From the NCBI GenBank assembly GCA_023458355.1, contig JAEWZS010000181.1, positions 1 through 22,168 of the forward strand: a stretch of DNA of 22,168 nucleotides, read 5' to 3'. How positions within the stretch are numbered: position 1 is the first letter of the stretch; the number at the start of each line of letters is the position of its first letter. Position numbers and translations under genes: made by a program. This stretch comes from Bacillota bacterium. GTDB lineage: Bacteria > Bacillota > Clostridia > Christensenellales > CAG-138. The notes under the pieces were generated by a model that was not told the DNA's origin, did no database searches, and saw nothing but the letters and a program-made list of their open reading frames with translations. Shown here piece by piece: positions 1 to 7,735 of this stretch.

Positions 1-2
1 CA

Positions 3-371
3 TACCACAATATGCTAGTGGATATAACGGCTGCACAGGGCATCGTCGGAATATTAGCGTTTCTTGCAATTGCCATATGCGCGGCCGCACATGTGATTCG
101 CGCACTTCCCGGGATGCTTAAAAAGAATTCGTACGTCAATCGCTTTTCGGCGGCGCTGCTGGCAGCACTTGCCGCGGTGATCGCCGAGAGCCAGTTTATA
201 TCCGATCTTTTTTATGTAAACACGCCTACCTCGTTTATGTTTTGGTTTCTGTTGGGCATACTGCTTCGTTTAAGCTTTGATCTGAAAAACACAGACATCA
301 TGCGGCTTGAGGAATGGGAACAAACTCTTGCAGAAACCACACGCTTCCGCTGGGGAGGCGATTTGATATAG
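3..371 (+). CDS. O-antigen ligase/polysaccharide polymerase-like protein, C-terminal part (5' end outside window)
   Basis: The reading frame is open from the first bases of the window, so this is the tail of a longer gene. The visible 123 residues begin Tyr-His-Asn-Met-Leu, like the His-Asn motif in the last periplasmic loop of the Wzy/WaaL O-antigen ligase family. They continue with a hydrophobic segment (ITAAQGIVGILAFLAIAICA), a short basic loop and two more membrane segments, ending in a hydrophilic tail at TAG 369-371. Such proteins polymerise or transfer lipid-linked glycans at the outer face of the membrane. The flippase gene follows 29 bases later on the same strand, which fits a polysaccharide export cluster extending left of the window. 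The family call rests on topology and the HN motif; substrate and exact class cannot be seen. Confidence 0.62.
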   Translation, partial: YHNMLVDITAAQGIVGILAFLAIAICAAAHVIRALPGMLKKNSYVNRFSAALLAALAAVIAESQFISDLFYVNTPTSFMFWFLLGILLRLSFDLKNTDIMRLEEWEQTLAETTRFRWGGDLI

Positions 372-400
372 CCGGGCATAAAAAAGAAGGCTCCGTCGCT

Positions 401-1864
401 GTGAATGCCATATCGCGTGTTGCGATGTATGCTTTAAACCTCGCCGTGCCCATGCTTGTTGGCCCCTATGTCGCCCGGGTGCTGAATGTGGAGACCTATG
501 GTGCGTATAACGCAGCGCAGAGCGTTATGCAGTTTTTCCTTTCTTTCGCATCGTTTGGCGTCTATACCTACGGCATGCGGCAAGCGAGCCGCGCCCGAGA
601 CTATTTGGAGAAAACACGGGAGGTATTTGAGCCTCTGTACCGCTTCGGCGTACTTGCGGCGATACTTTCTTGGCTCTTGTATACCGCTTTCGTGCTGCTA
701 TTTGAGAAGGACCTGCAAACCCTTTATCTCATCCTAGGCTTGCAGGTTCTTTTTAACGCCTGCTCCGTGGAATGGGTGAACGAGGCGTTTGAGGATTACC
801 CCTTTATACTTTATAAAACGGCAGCTGCACGGCTTGTTTATGTGGCGGCGGTGTTTTTATTCGTTCGCCGTGAGGAGGATGCGGCGGCGTTTGCGCTCGT
901 TTCAAGCCTTTCGGTTCTTTTAAACCATGCGTTGGGTTTTCTCTATATTCGCCGTAGGGTGAAACGCAGGAAAACGCGGCTACAAGAGTTGAAGCCGCTT
1001 ATAAAGCCCCTTGCCGTGACGTTTCTCTTATCCAACGCAAATTTGATGTATCTTATGCTCGACAGGCTGTATCTGAGTGCGTTTGCAAAAGATAAGGCTT
1101 ACATTACCTACTACACGCTTCCCATGCTCATCATGAGCGCTGTGATGAATGTTGTAAGCTCGCTTCTTTACGTCACCGTGCCGCGCCTTTCTCATTATCT
1201 TGCGCAGGGGGATCAAGAAGGCTACAGAAAACTCCTTTCCGTCTCCGCGCATACGTTTTTTTTCATCGCCATGCCGGTATGTGCGGGGATAGGTGCTCTG
1301 GGGGAGCAGATGATGCTCCTCTACGGCGGCAAGGCATATATGGCAGCCGGTACGACGCTCATGCTGTTTGGATTGCGCTTTATGGTGAACGCTTGCGATA
1401 TTTCACTCAATAGCCAGATGCTTTTCCCCAACGGGATGGAAAAAACACTCCTTAAAATTTATGTGGGCGGCGGAATATTGAACCTTGCACTTAAAGCTGT
1501 GCTGCTTATGCTGCAGGTTTTTGACCCGGCGTTGTTGATTGCGACAACCGCTGTTTGCGACATTGCCGTGGTAACGTTTGAGCAAAGAGCGGTGCGTAAG
1601 CGCTTTGATAAAGGCCTTTCACCGCTCGATGCTGCTGCACTTCGCTATGCGGTGCTTTCGCTTCTTTTTTACCCCGTATGCGCGCTGCTTCGCCGTGTTT
1701 TTCCATTGAGCGAAACGTTAAATGGGGCGTTTTTCTCCTATCTTTTTGCAGCAATCCTCTCATGCGCAGCACTCTACATAACTTCGCTCTTCTTTATGAA
1801 GGATGCGCATTTCAAGGAGTTATCAGAAAGGATTCTACGGCTGAAACGAAAGAGAACCGCATAG
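401..1864 (+). CDS. Wzx-type polysaccharide/oligosaccharide flippase (MOP superfamily)
   Basis: This 487-residue, very hydrophobic protein has the usual length and topology (about 12-14 membrane segments) of Wzx/PST flippases, which move undecaprenyl-linked glycans across the membrane. The N-terminus (VNAISRVAMYALNLAVPMLV, then GPYVARVL and YGAYN) matches the first helix and the G-x-Y motif of the family. I chose the GTG at 401 because an AGAAGG ribosome binding site lies 10 bases upstream. The same frame is open back to an ATG at 314, but that would overlap the previous gene by 58 bases and add a hydrophilic extension without family likeness. The partner upstream is a polymerase/ligase-like gene, so the two probably belong to one surface-glycan cluster. 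It converges on the small genes at 1877-2189. Confidence 0.82.
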   Translation: MNAISRVAMYALNLAVPMLVGPYVARVLNVETYGAYNAAQSVMQFFLSFASFGVYTYGMRQASRARDYLEKTREVFEPLYRFGVLAAILSWLLYTAFVLLFEKDLQTLYLILGLQVLFNACSVEWVNEAFEDYPFILYKTAAARLVYVAAVFLFVRREEDAAAFALVSSLSVLLNHALGFLYIRRRVKRRKTRLQELKPLIKPLAVTFLLSNANLMYLMLDRLYLSAFAKDKAYITYYTLPMLIMSAVMNVVSSLLYVTVPRLSHYLAQGDQEGYRKLLSVSAHTFFFIAMPVCAGIGALGEQMMLLYGGKAYMAAGTTLMLFGLRFMVNACDISLNSQMLFPNGMEKTLLKIYVGGGILNLALKAVLLMLQVFDPALLIATTAVCDIAVVTFEQRAVRKRFDKGLSPLDAAALRYAVLSLLFYPVCALLRRVFPLSETLNGAFFSYLFAAILSCAALYITSLFFMKDAHFKELSERILRLKRKRTA

Positions 1865-1876
1865 CCAAAGCTTTTG

Positions 1877-2041
1877 CTATTTAGGTCCCTTTACCAGTCC
1901 CGCTTTTTTCTTGCCGGATTTTGCTTTGCCGCTGATCTCAGGTACGGGCGCTTGCTCGTTCTTGCTAAAATGGTTACGCTGTCTTGCCTCCGTACCGTGC
2001 GGCGCTTCAGGGTCCGGGCGGCGCATGCCTGCTTTTGGCAT
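1877..2041 (-). CDS. small basic protein of unknown function (54 aa)
   Basis: This 54-residue Lys/Arg-rich protein starts MPKAGMRRPDPEAPHGTEAR and ends in a cluster of lysines and glycines (AKSGKKKAGLVKGPK). Evidence that it is a real gene is the textbook ribosome binding site AAAGGAGG, 7 bases before the ATG at 2041, and the tandem arrangement with another small gene whose TAA stop is fused to this Shine-Dalgarno (TAAAGGAGG). An in-frame extension upstream to 2092 has no such signal. No membrane segment, signal peptide or cysteine is present, and the composition suggests a disordered, possibly nucleic-acid-binding cytoplasmic or spore-core protein. I recognise a clostridial look but cannot name a family. 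It ends 12 bases from the stop of the convergent flippase gene. Confidence 0.72.
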   Translation of the reverse strand: MPKAGMRRPDPEAPHGTEARQRNHFSKNEQAPVPEISGKAKSGKKKAGLVKGPK

Positions 2042-2054
2042 AGTGCTTCCTCCT

Positions 2055-2189
2055 TTACACGTCGTTGTTAGGGATGGAATGCTTTTTCGCATTCCGGTTT
2101 TGATTTTGGTTTTCGCGGCTTAACGGTGTTTGTCCGTTCGCCTTTTTCTTGCGAACCTGCTTTTTGTCAATTTGACCGTCTTTGGGCAT
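2055..2189 (-). CDS. small basic protein, possibly SspP-like small acid-soluble spore protein (44 aa)
   Basis: The ATG at 2189 is preceded by AAGGAGG with 5 bases between, a strong ribosome binding site. The 44-residue product begins MPKDGQIDKKQVRKKKANGQ and continues TPLSRENQNQNRNAKKHSIP before NNDV. It is Lys/Arg/Asn/Gln-rich without hydrophobic stretches. The second half (GQ-x-PLS, then NRN, KH and a terminal acidic residue) resembles, from memory, the Bacillus SspP minor small acid-soluble spore protein in length and pattern, but the likeness is weak and could be compositional. It shares the MPK-x-G opening with the next gene, whose ATG lies 13 bases after this stop, so the two are almost certainly co-translated. 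If the SspP likeness holds, expression would be in the forespore; no sporulation promoter was identified. Confidence 0.62.
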   Translation of the reverse strand: MPKDGQIDKKQVRKKKANGQTPLSRENQNQNRNAKKHSIPNNDV

Positions 2190-2240
2190 AGTGTCCTCCT
2201 TGTTGTTGTTGATCTTAGTCTTTGCAGAAGCTAGAGAAAT

Positions 2241-2289
2241 AACTATAGAGATGCTCCTAAGGCTTTAGCTTGGGAGCATCTCTATAGTT
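2241..2289. repeat. long perfect hairpin (21-bp stem)
   Basis: The arms are 2241-2257 and 2273-2289 (17 consecutive Watson-Crick pairs, AACTATAGAGATGCTCC in the left arm). The stem continues through one G-T wobble and three more pairs to a 7-base loop at 2262-2268. It lies between the end of the aldo/keto reductase gene (2432) and the start of the small gene pair (2189), both on the minus strand. Its position suits a transcription terminator for the long sugar operon. However, only a weak T-rich tail (ATTTCTCT) follows on the minus strand and none on the plus strand, and the stem is AT-rich at its base and unusually long. A small non-coding RNA or a palindromic repeat element is an alternative. 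Confidence 0.6.
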
Positions 2290-2431
2290 CAGGTAAGTTC
2301 GTTTGCTGGGTGTTAGTAATGTACAGATTTTGGTTAAGTTAGGTGGACTTTAACGTTATTCTTGCTTCCTATGGTTAACTTTGCTAATTTTACACGCTGT
2401 GCAGTCTGCAAGGCAGCTCGACGCACTCATA

Positions 2432-3379
2432 TTAACCGAGATAAAGGGAATAGGCATCATCAATCGTCTTAAGCTCTACAGCACTAAGCTCCCAATCGGC
2501 CGCTTTGGCGTTTTCAATGGCGATTTTGGGCGAGGTGGAACCCATAAGTGCGCAAGTCACACCGGGTTGTGCCAGCACCCAGTTGATGGATACTTCGGCG
2601 ACGCTTACGCTGCGATCGTCGGCGATCTTGCGCAGAACATCCAACACCTTGTTGCAGTTGGTCCACTTGGGCTCTTCGAAGAAATCGTAAAAACCGCTAC
2701 GCTGTTCCTTGCCGCCGTTGACGATGGGCTTTTCCATCTTGCCGGTAAGTATGCCGCCGCCGAGCGAACCATAGGTCATAATGCCTATGTTATTATCGTT
2801 GCAATAAGGAATCACTCCATTCTCAAAGCTTATCCTGTTAAATAAATTGCAGGGAGGCTGGACGCATACGATTCCTGCACGCTCCACAGCGGTCTTAATT
2901 TGATCGACGTTGAAGTTGGATACCGCTGCTGCGCGAATTTTACCTTCTTTTTTAAATTCAGCGAGCAGATCTAACGCACCCTCAATGCCGAAATTCGCAT
3001 CCGGCCAGTGGATCATATAGATGTCGATATAGTCTGTCTGAAGGCGCTTGAGAGAGTTCTCAAGTTCCTTGCGCACCACGATGGGGGATAGGCACTTAAC
3101 ATACTCGCCGTAAATGCGGTGTATGCCAAACTTTGTGGAAATGACAGCTTTGCTGCGGCGATCCTTAAGGGCATTACCTACGGCTATCTCCGACTCAAAG
3201 TTGGGACCATAACCGGGGGCGGTATCCACAAGATTAACGCCTAAGTCGAGAGACTGGTGGATTGCGCGAATACCAAGATCGGTGTCAACATCACCGAAGA
3301 AATCGTTTCCAAGGGCCCACGTACCCTGACCGATGACCGATACTTCGATATCGCTCTTTCCCAATTTACGATACTTCAT
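2432..3379 (-). CDS. aldo/keto reductase
   Basis: The 315-residue protein is a cytoplasmic TIM-barrel NAD(P)H oxidoreductase interconverting carbonyls and alcohols. The AKR catalytic tetrad is complete: Asp52 and Tyr57 in VDTAPGYG, Lys83 in STKFG and His124 in MIHWPD. The C-terminal cofactor region (ALMGSTSPKIAIENAKA) matches the family's phosphate-binding loop. The start is supported by AAGGAG ahead of the ATG at 3379. It is the last gene of the minus-strand sugar operon, 41 bases after the kinase gene. In that context a pentose or pentitol substrate is likely, for example an oxidation feeding L-xylulose to the kinase or removal of an inhibitory sugar aldehyde. The family call is firm, the substrate is inferred from neighbours only. 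Confidence 0.9.
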   Translation of the reverse strand: MKYRKLGKSDIEVSVIGQGTWALGNDFFGDVDTDLGIRAIHQSLDLGVNLVDTAPGYGPNFESEIAVGNALKDRRSKAVISTKFGIHRIYGEYVKCLSPIVVRKELENSLKRLQTDYIDIYMIHWPDANFGIEGALDLLAEFKKEGKIRAAAVSNFNVDQIKTAVERAGIVCVQPPCNLFNRISFENGVIPYCNDNNIGIMTYGSLGGGILTGKMEKPIVNGGKEQRSGFYDFFEEPKWTNCNKVLDVLRKIADDRSVSVAEVSINWVLAQPGVTCALMGSTSPKIAIENAKAADWELSAVELKTIDDAYSLYLG

Positions 3380-3420
3380 TGTTTATATCTCCTTTTCAAT
3401 AATGTGTTTAGTTGTAAATA

Positions 3421-4929
3421 TCAGATTAAGTCGTCTATGCTCTCCCACACAGGATCCATCGCGTCAATAACAGCTTTATAGGCTGCATACTTTTTCTGAT
3501 AATATATATGTTTTTCCTTATCGGGCCGGTAAACCGCACGCAGTTTGCCGGTGCATAGTTCCACTGCCTCGTTGATATCCGAATATTCTCCGACACCTAC
3601 CCCTGCAAGCATAGCAGCTCCAAGTGCACCCAACTCGCGTACAGCGGGTATCTCAACTTTTTTACCGAGTACATCGGCAAACAACTGCATCCAAGTTGCG
3701 GAGCGTGTTGCGCCGCCCGCCATTCGGACGATATCCGGCAAATCAATAAATTTGAGCAGTCTTTCAATGTGGTACATATGGCAGAATACGACACCCTCAT
3801 AGATTGCTCTTAGCATTTCGGCGGGTCCATGATTTCCTTTAAGACCTATAAATGCCGATTTCGCATCGATGTTCACGTTCGTACCGTAAAGGAATGGCAG
3901 AAACAGAACGGTATCGCGGTAAGGGGCATTTTCTACGAGTTTATTGCAGACATCATAGATATCGGTTTCATTTTCACGATTCATATAGGTATCAATAAAC
4001 CATTCGACGTTTACGGCTGATGTGGAACTTCCCTCAATAACCTCAATAGGATAGCCGGGTACCGGGTAATAGAAAGTCATAAATACATCCTTAGAAACGA
4101 TTGGATCTTTCGTAACAAAAGCGTTGATACCCCAAGTACCCACGATAATACCGAGCTTGCTTTGATCCACAACTCCTACGGACAGTATGGAAGCTCCGGT
4201 ATCTATCTGACCGCCTACAACAGCGGTGCCCTCACGTAACCCTGTGATTTGCGCACACGCTTTAGTAACGTATCCGGCTATCTCGCAGCTGCCTACGATT
4301 CGCTTGGGAAGGAGATGGAGCTGATCCTCGATGCCGAATTCCCTGAACACTTCCTCCGTAAAGGTGTTTGTTTCCCTGTCAAGGCAGGCGATGCCACTCG
4401 CTTCGGTGATTTCCATGACAAATTCACCTGTCAGCAGATAGCGTACATAATCCTTAGCGGTCACAACAGTACTGGTCCGATTAAGCGTCGCCCTGTCTTT
4501 ATCCTTAAGCCAAGCGATTACAGCAGGCACATTGCCCGCCCAGATTGTTTGCTGTATCTTTGGCAAAACACGTTGGAATGTGCCATTCGCATACCATTTT
4601 TTGATGTAATTCTTAGCGCGTAAATCGCCGCTCAATATTGCATTATGCGTCGGCTTGCCGTTCTCATCGAACATATACAGTCCATTTGCCTGACCTGTAA
4701 CGCCTATACCTACGATATCTTCCGGAGATATTCCGCTTTCAATAATGGCCAATCGTATTGCATTATAGGTAAGTTGCTCGGCTTCTTCCAAGTTGCGCTC
4801 GTTCATATCCTTTCCCGGGTAAAGCACGGTAAGCCTTTCGGCATGATTGGCTATCTCGTTGCCGATTCTGTCGAACAGAGCGGCCTTCACCATGGTCCCA
4901 CCCATATCGATACCCATTAAATACTTCAT
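3421..4929 (-). CDS. FGGY-family carbohydrate kinase, probably L-xylulose kinase (LyxK-like)
   Basis: At 502 residues this is a standard-length FGGY sugar kinase, which transfers phosphate from ATP to a pentulose in the cytoplasm. The N-terminal phosphate-binding loop (MGIDMGGTMVKAALFDRIGN), the catalytic-base region with Asp243 in VVGGQIDTGAS, GTWGINAF and the adenosine-binding segment with MAGGATRSATWMQLFADVLG are all present. Stretches such as NAILSGDLRA, FLPFLYGTN and AIYEGVVF-H resemble E. coli LyxK (498 residues) as I remember it more than XylB or AraB. The following UlaE-type 3-epimerase uses L-xylulose-5-phosphate, exactly the LyxK product, so the context supports the same substrate. 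The start ATG at 4929 has a GGGGG motif about 8 bases upstream; there is no better start nearby. Other ketoses such as L-ribulose remain possible. Confidence 0.85.
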   Translation of the reverse strand: MKYLMGIDMGGTMVKAALFDRIGNEIANHAERLTVLYPGKDMNERNLEEAEQLTYNAIRLAIIESGISPEDIVGIGVTGQANGLYMFDENGKPTHNAILSGDLRAKNYIKKWYANGTFQRVLPKIQQTIWAGNVPAVIAWLKDKDRATLNRTSTVVTAKDYVRYLLTGEFVMEITEASGIACLDRETNTFTEEVFREFGIEDQLHLLPKRIVGSCEIAGYVTKACAQITGLREGTAVVGGQIDTGASILSVGVVDQSKLGIIVGTWGINAFVTKDPIVSKDVFMTFYYPVPGYPIEVIEGSSTSAVNVEWFIDTYMNRENETDIYDVCNKLVENAPYRDTVLFLPFLYGTNVNIDAKSAFIGLKGNHGPAEMLRAIYEGVVFCHMYHIERLLKFIDLPDIVRMAGGATRSATWMQLFADVLGKKVEIPAVRELGALGAAMLAGVGVGEYSDINEAVELCTGKLRAVYRPDKEKHIYYQKKYAAYKAVIDAMDPVWESIDDLI

Positions 4930-5013
4930 TCTGTGAACCCCCGGAGATTGCCTTATAGTAATGGCGATCGCAAATTCAGCCCGGCTTGCACATTTCTGCC
5001 AGGTATAGCATAT

Positions 5014-5859
5014 TTATCGAAACGAAGCTTCCAGTTTAGCCCTTAAAAATGCGCTAACTCCCGGCAGCATCACATGGGACGCTTTATCGTCATGATACCA
5101 GGTCTCTGCTACAAATGAACCTCTGTAACCGGATGCATACAACGCGCGTAAACCGCCGTCAAAATCTACGATTCCTTCACCGAAAGGTACATCCCTGCAT
5201 ACCCCCGGTAATGCATCCTTAAGATGGATGCCAACAATACGCCCTTTGCCCTTTTCGAATTCTATCTTAGGGTCATGACCTGTGGCAGTGAGGTTCCCGA
5301 TGTCGGCATAGCACCCTAAGAAGGGTGAATTTACTTCCCTGAGCAGCTTCATTATATCATCCATTCCGCAGTAAGCACCCGTATCCATGCTTTCAAGTGC
5401 CAGCATTACGCTATAGGACTCCGCTTCGTGTGCGCATATGCGCACTGCCTCTTCGAATAAAGACATTGTGTGCTCGTTGCGCTTTGCATCAAGTTCGTCA
5501 TACGCCGCAAGATGGATTAACCGTATTCCGGTTTCGGCGGCAAGCTCTACAGCACGATTTACAAGCTCCAGGCCCTTATCTCTCACGGTAGCATCCTCGC
5601 TGCCCAAAGGGAAACCCCTGTTGGCAGTTAGTGCAAGTGTACGCACATTAAAGCCTGTGTTTTTTGCCGCCCGCTTCAGTGTCGAAGCAAATCCGGTGTC
5701 GTACAGGCGTCCCATGCGCGCTTGCGTCGTATCAATGCTCAATTCAAGAAAATCAAACCCGCTCTGCCAAGCAAGACAAAACTTTTCCTCCCAAGTAAGC
5801 GTATTGCTGATTGCCTTTTCGTATAAGCCCAGTCGCGGTTTTAAATTATCTATCATCAT
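5014..5859 (-). CDS. ulaE: L-ribulose-5-phosphate 3-epimerase (UlaE/SgbU-like)
   Basis: This 281-residue TIM-barrel enzyme interconverts L-xylulose-5-phosphate and L-ribulose-5-phosphate. Characteristic UlaE stretches are RLGLYEKA near the start, FPLGSEDATVR, then DIGNL, HLKDALPG and VPFGEGIVDF. The four expected metal/catalytic residues are seen as Glu156, Asp186, His212 and Glu252, which is one residue off the E. coli UlaE numbering I recall (155, 185, 211, 251). That register, and a GGAG 11 bases upstream, favour the ATG at 5859. A longer TTG start at 5895 without a ribosome site is possible but unlikely. It lies 84 bases before the kinase and 103 bases after the AraD-like gene. It provides the middle step of L-xylulose breakdown. 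Confidence 0.9.
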   Translation of the reverse strand: MMIDNLKPRLGLYEKAISNTLTWEEKFCLAWQSGFDFLELSIDTTQARMGRLYDTGFASTLKRAAKNTGFNVRTLALTANRGFPLGSEDATVRDKGLELVNRAVELAAETGIRLIHLAAYDELDAKRNEHTMSLFEEAVRICAHEAESYSVMLALESMDTGAYCGMDDIMKLLREVNSPFLGCYADIGNLTATGHDPKIEFEKGKGRIVGIHLKDALPGVCRDVPFGEGIVDFDGGLRALYASGYRGSFVAETWYHDDKASHVMLPGVSAFLRAKLEASFR

Positions 5860-5962
5860 CTTACCAATAGCTCCGTTTCGCAGCTTTCCCGACAAAATTC
5901 AATCGATGCAGCCTGAGTGAATGTACTGTCATTACTCTGCTGTCCCAGGTTTGCATAAGGTT

Positions 5963-6613
5963 TTATTTCTGGCCGTAATCCGTGAATATTTCTACCGCGT
6001 GCTGCGCCTGAGCTTCGGTGAGTAAACGAATATTTTTGGCACCTCCTGCCGCAGCGCAGGCCATGAGATAACATTTGGCACTATCCTCTAAATATATAGC
6101 GGAGTAGAGCGCTTGGGCGAGATTATTACCGATTGCAATCACGCCGTGATGTTTCAGTATGATCGCCAGCTTGTCGCCTATGTGGTCTACGGTTTCCTTA
6201 CCCATATCAAGACTTGCCGGGCTTGAATAGGGTGCAACTTTCACCGAACCTCTGCATGCGTTGCAAAGCGTAGTGGTGATGGCGGGCAGTTCATCTGTAA
6301 TAAGCCCTACTGCCGTAGCGTACGGTTGATGCGTATGGATAATTGCGTTCACAGTCGGCATATTTTTGTAAATATGGATCAATGCGACTGTATCCACCGA
6401 GGGGCGTAAGGTACCTTCTATAACATCACCATTCGGGTTGAGTACCAATATCTGATCGGTGGTCATGGTCTCATACGGCATACCGGACGGAGTAACAAGA
6501 ATGCTTCCGTTTTCAAGTCTCATACTCACGTTTCCGCCGGTAAGGTGGATAAGCTCCGCAGCCTTGATTTCAAGTGCAGCATCAATAACAGCCTGTTTTT
6601 GCGAATCATACAT
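5963..6613 (-). CDS. class II aldolase/AraD-family protein, probably L-ribulose-5-phosphate 4-epimerase
   Basis: The 216-residue protein belongs to the zinc-dependent class II aldolase/adducin/AraD family. Visible motifs are HLTGGNVSMR (residues 23-32), TPSGMPYE, Asp74 in PSVDT, zinc ligands His93 and His95 in IIHTHQPYAT, and His156 in LKHHGVIA. AraD-type enzymes turn L-ribulose-5-P into D-xylulose-5-P, the expected last step after the neighbouring kinase and UlaE-like epimerase. Asp74 and the C-terminal Tyr213 (DYGQK, like the YGQ end of AraD) favour the epimerase. But the protein is about 15 residues shorter than AraD, has Asn118 where AraD carries an Asp, and HHGV resembles fuculose-phosphate aldolases. 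The ATG at 6613 follows GGGGGAG with 12 bases between. Family certain, exact reaction moderately so. Confidence 0.82.
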   Translation of the reverse strand: MYDSQKQAVIDAALEIKAAELIHLTGGNVSMRLENGSILVTPSGMPYETMTTDQILVLNPNGDVIEGTLRPSVDTVALIHIYKNMPTVNAIIHTHQPYATAVGLITDELPAITTTLCNACRGSVKVAPYSSPASLDMGKETVDHIGDKLAIILKHHGVIAIGNNLAQALYSAIYLEDSAKCYLMACAAAGGAKNIRLLTEAQAQHAVEIFTDYGQK

Positions 6614-6678
6614 ATGAAAAATTCACTCCCCCAAATCCTTATTTGCTTGCGGGCTGACGGTCCGCAGTCATTCATGTT

Positions 6679-7695
6679 TTATGCGCAGACTCTCTGGCGA
6701 CTGAGCAAATGGTTGATTGTAACCGCAAATACCAGGATTAAGCCCTTTGCAAAGCCTTGGTAGTAAGGCTCGATTACGGTTAACAAGCCCGTAGTAAGGC
6801 ACATTATAATAACTGCGCCTATCACGGATTTTACGACGGAGCCCTCGCCGCCCGTGAAGGCGGTTCCACCAAGAAGCACCGCTATGATACAGTCTGTTTC
6901 CATACCGTCGCCCGCCAGCGGGTTGCCAAGCGAGTTATAGCTTGCGAGCGCAACGCCAGCAAAGGCAGAGAGTACGCCGGTTATGATGTATAAAATCCTA
7001 ACAATCTTTACAACATTTATGCCGGAAAGCTCTGCTGCAGTCGAATTGCCGCCTATAGCCGCAGCGTATTTACCGATCACTGTTTTGCGCTGTGTGATCG
7101 CTACAATCACGACTAGTGCAATCGAAACAAAGAACGCTGCAGGAAGCCCCAGCAACACATCGTTCCTGGCATAAAAGCTCATCCAATCCGGAAGACTTGC
7201 ACCGGGCACGCTCTTTATGGCGGAAATACCGTCCGGCACGATCAAAAGCGCTATACCCTTAAAAAGGTTCATAGTGACCAAGGTTGCTATGACCGGCGTT
7301 ATCCTAAGCTTCATGACCAATATTCCGTTGATATAACCGCAGAGAATGCCCACCAGAATGGCAGCGATAAAGCCGATGAAAAACGAGCCGCCGCTTCGCA
7401 CCACAAGCGCATATACCACGCCGCAAAGACTCATTGCGCTGCCGACTGATAAATCCATATACCCCGCAATCATCATTAACGTGAAACCGCAGCTTATCGC
7501 TATGATGGGCGCAGACTGTCGTGCCAGGCTTATTAGACAATGGGAACTGAGGAAGTGGCCTTTACCAAACATCTCTACCTGATCAAGCTTAATAACGGAG
7601 AATACTACAACTACAGCCAATAGCACCAGGTAGATGTAAATATCCTTAATAATCGATCTTGTGTCTTTGTGGCGTATATTTTTAAGGTCTTTCAT
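6679..7695 (-). CDS. CUT2-type sugar ABC transporter permease 1
   Basis: The 338-residue integral membrane protein belongs to the RbsC/YtfT/XylH permease family (BPD_transp_2). It has roughly 8-10 hydrophobic segments and the hallmark motif near residue 75 written here as IAGYMDLSVGSAMSL, together with AAELSGINVVKIVRI and the Gly-rich LLGGTAFTGGEGSV loop that couples to the ATPase. I chose the ATG at 7695 because AAGGAG sits 10 bases ahead; the frame is open 20 codons further to 7755 with a Cys/His-rich stretch that is probably not translated. The gene follows permease 2 by 40 bases. Together they probably form a heterodimeric channel, as in YtfT/YjfF systems. The cargo is inferred from the operon to be an L-pentulose or pentitol. 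Confidence 0.88.
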   Translation of the reverse strand: MKDLKNIRHKDTRSIIKDIYIYLVLLAVVVVFSVIKLDQVEMFGKGHFLSSHCLISLARQSAPIIAISCGFTLMMIAGYMDLSVGSAMSLCGVVYALVVRSGGSFFIGFIAAILVGILCGYINGILVMKLRITPVIATLVTMNLFKGIALLIVPDGISAIKSVPGASLPDWMSFYARNDVLLGLPAAFFVSIALVVIVAITQRKTVIGKYAAAIGGNSTAAELSGINVVKIVRILYIITGVLSAFAGVALASYNSLGNPLAGDGMETDCIIAVLLGGTAFTGGEGSVVKSVIGAVIIMCLTTGLLTVIEPYYQGFAKGLILVFAVTINHLLSRQRVCA

Positions 7696-7735
7696 ATCGC
7701 ATTTACTCCTTCTGCAATGATGGCAAACTTCTGCA

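Noticed and set aside
1861..1880. short inverted repeat ATAGC...GCTAT at the ends of the convergent flippase and small-protein genes
   Set aside because: Only five clean pairs, no T-tract on either side; too weak to call a terminator.
2290..2431. search for a further small gene or promoter in the spacer after the aldo/keto reductase
   Set aside because: No open frame with a ribosome site and no convincing -35/-10 pair was found; similar GGTTAAGTTAG and GGTTAACTTTG stretches are too short to call a repeat.
2381..2845. 154-codon plus-strand frame opposite the aldo/keto reductase
   Set aside because: The reductase on the minus strand carries the catalytic tetrad and a ribosome site; this frame has neither.
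6645..6667. TGCGG...CCGCA hairpin between permease 1 and the AraD-like gene
   Set aside because: Five base pairs with a 9-base loop and no T-run; expected by chance.
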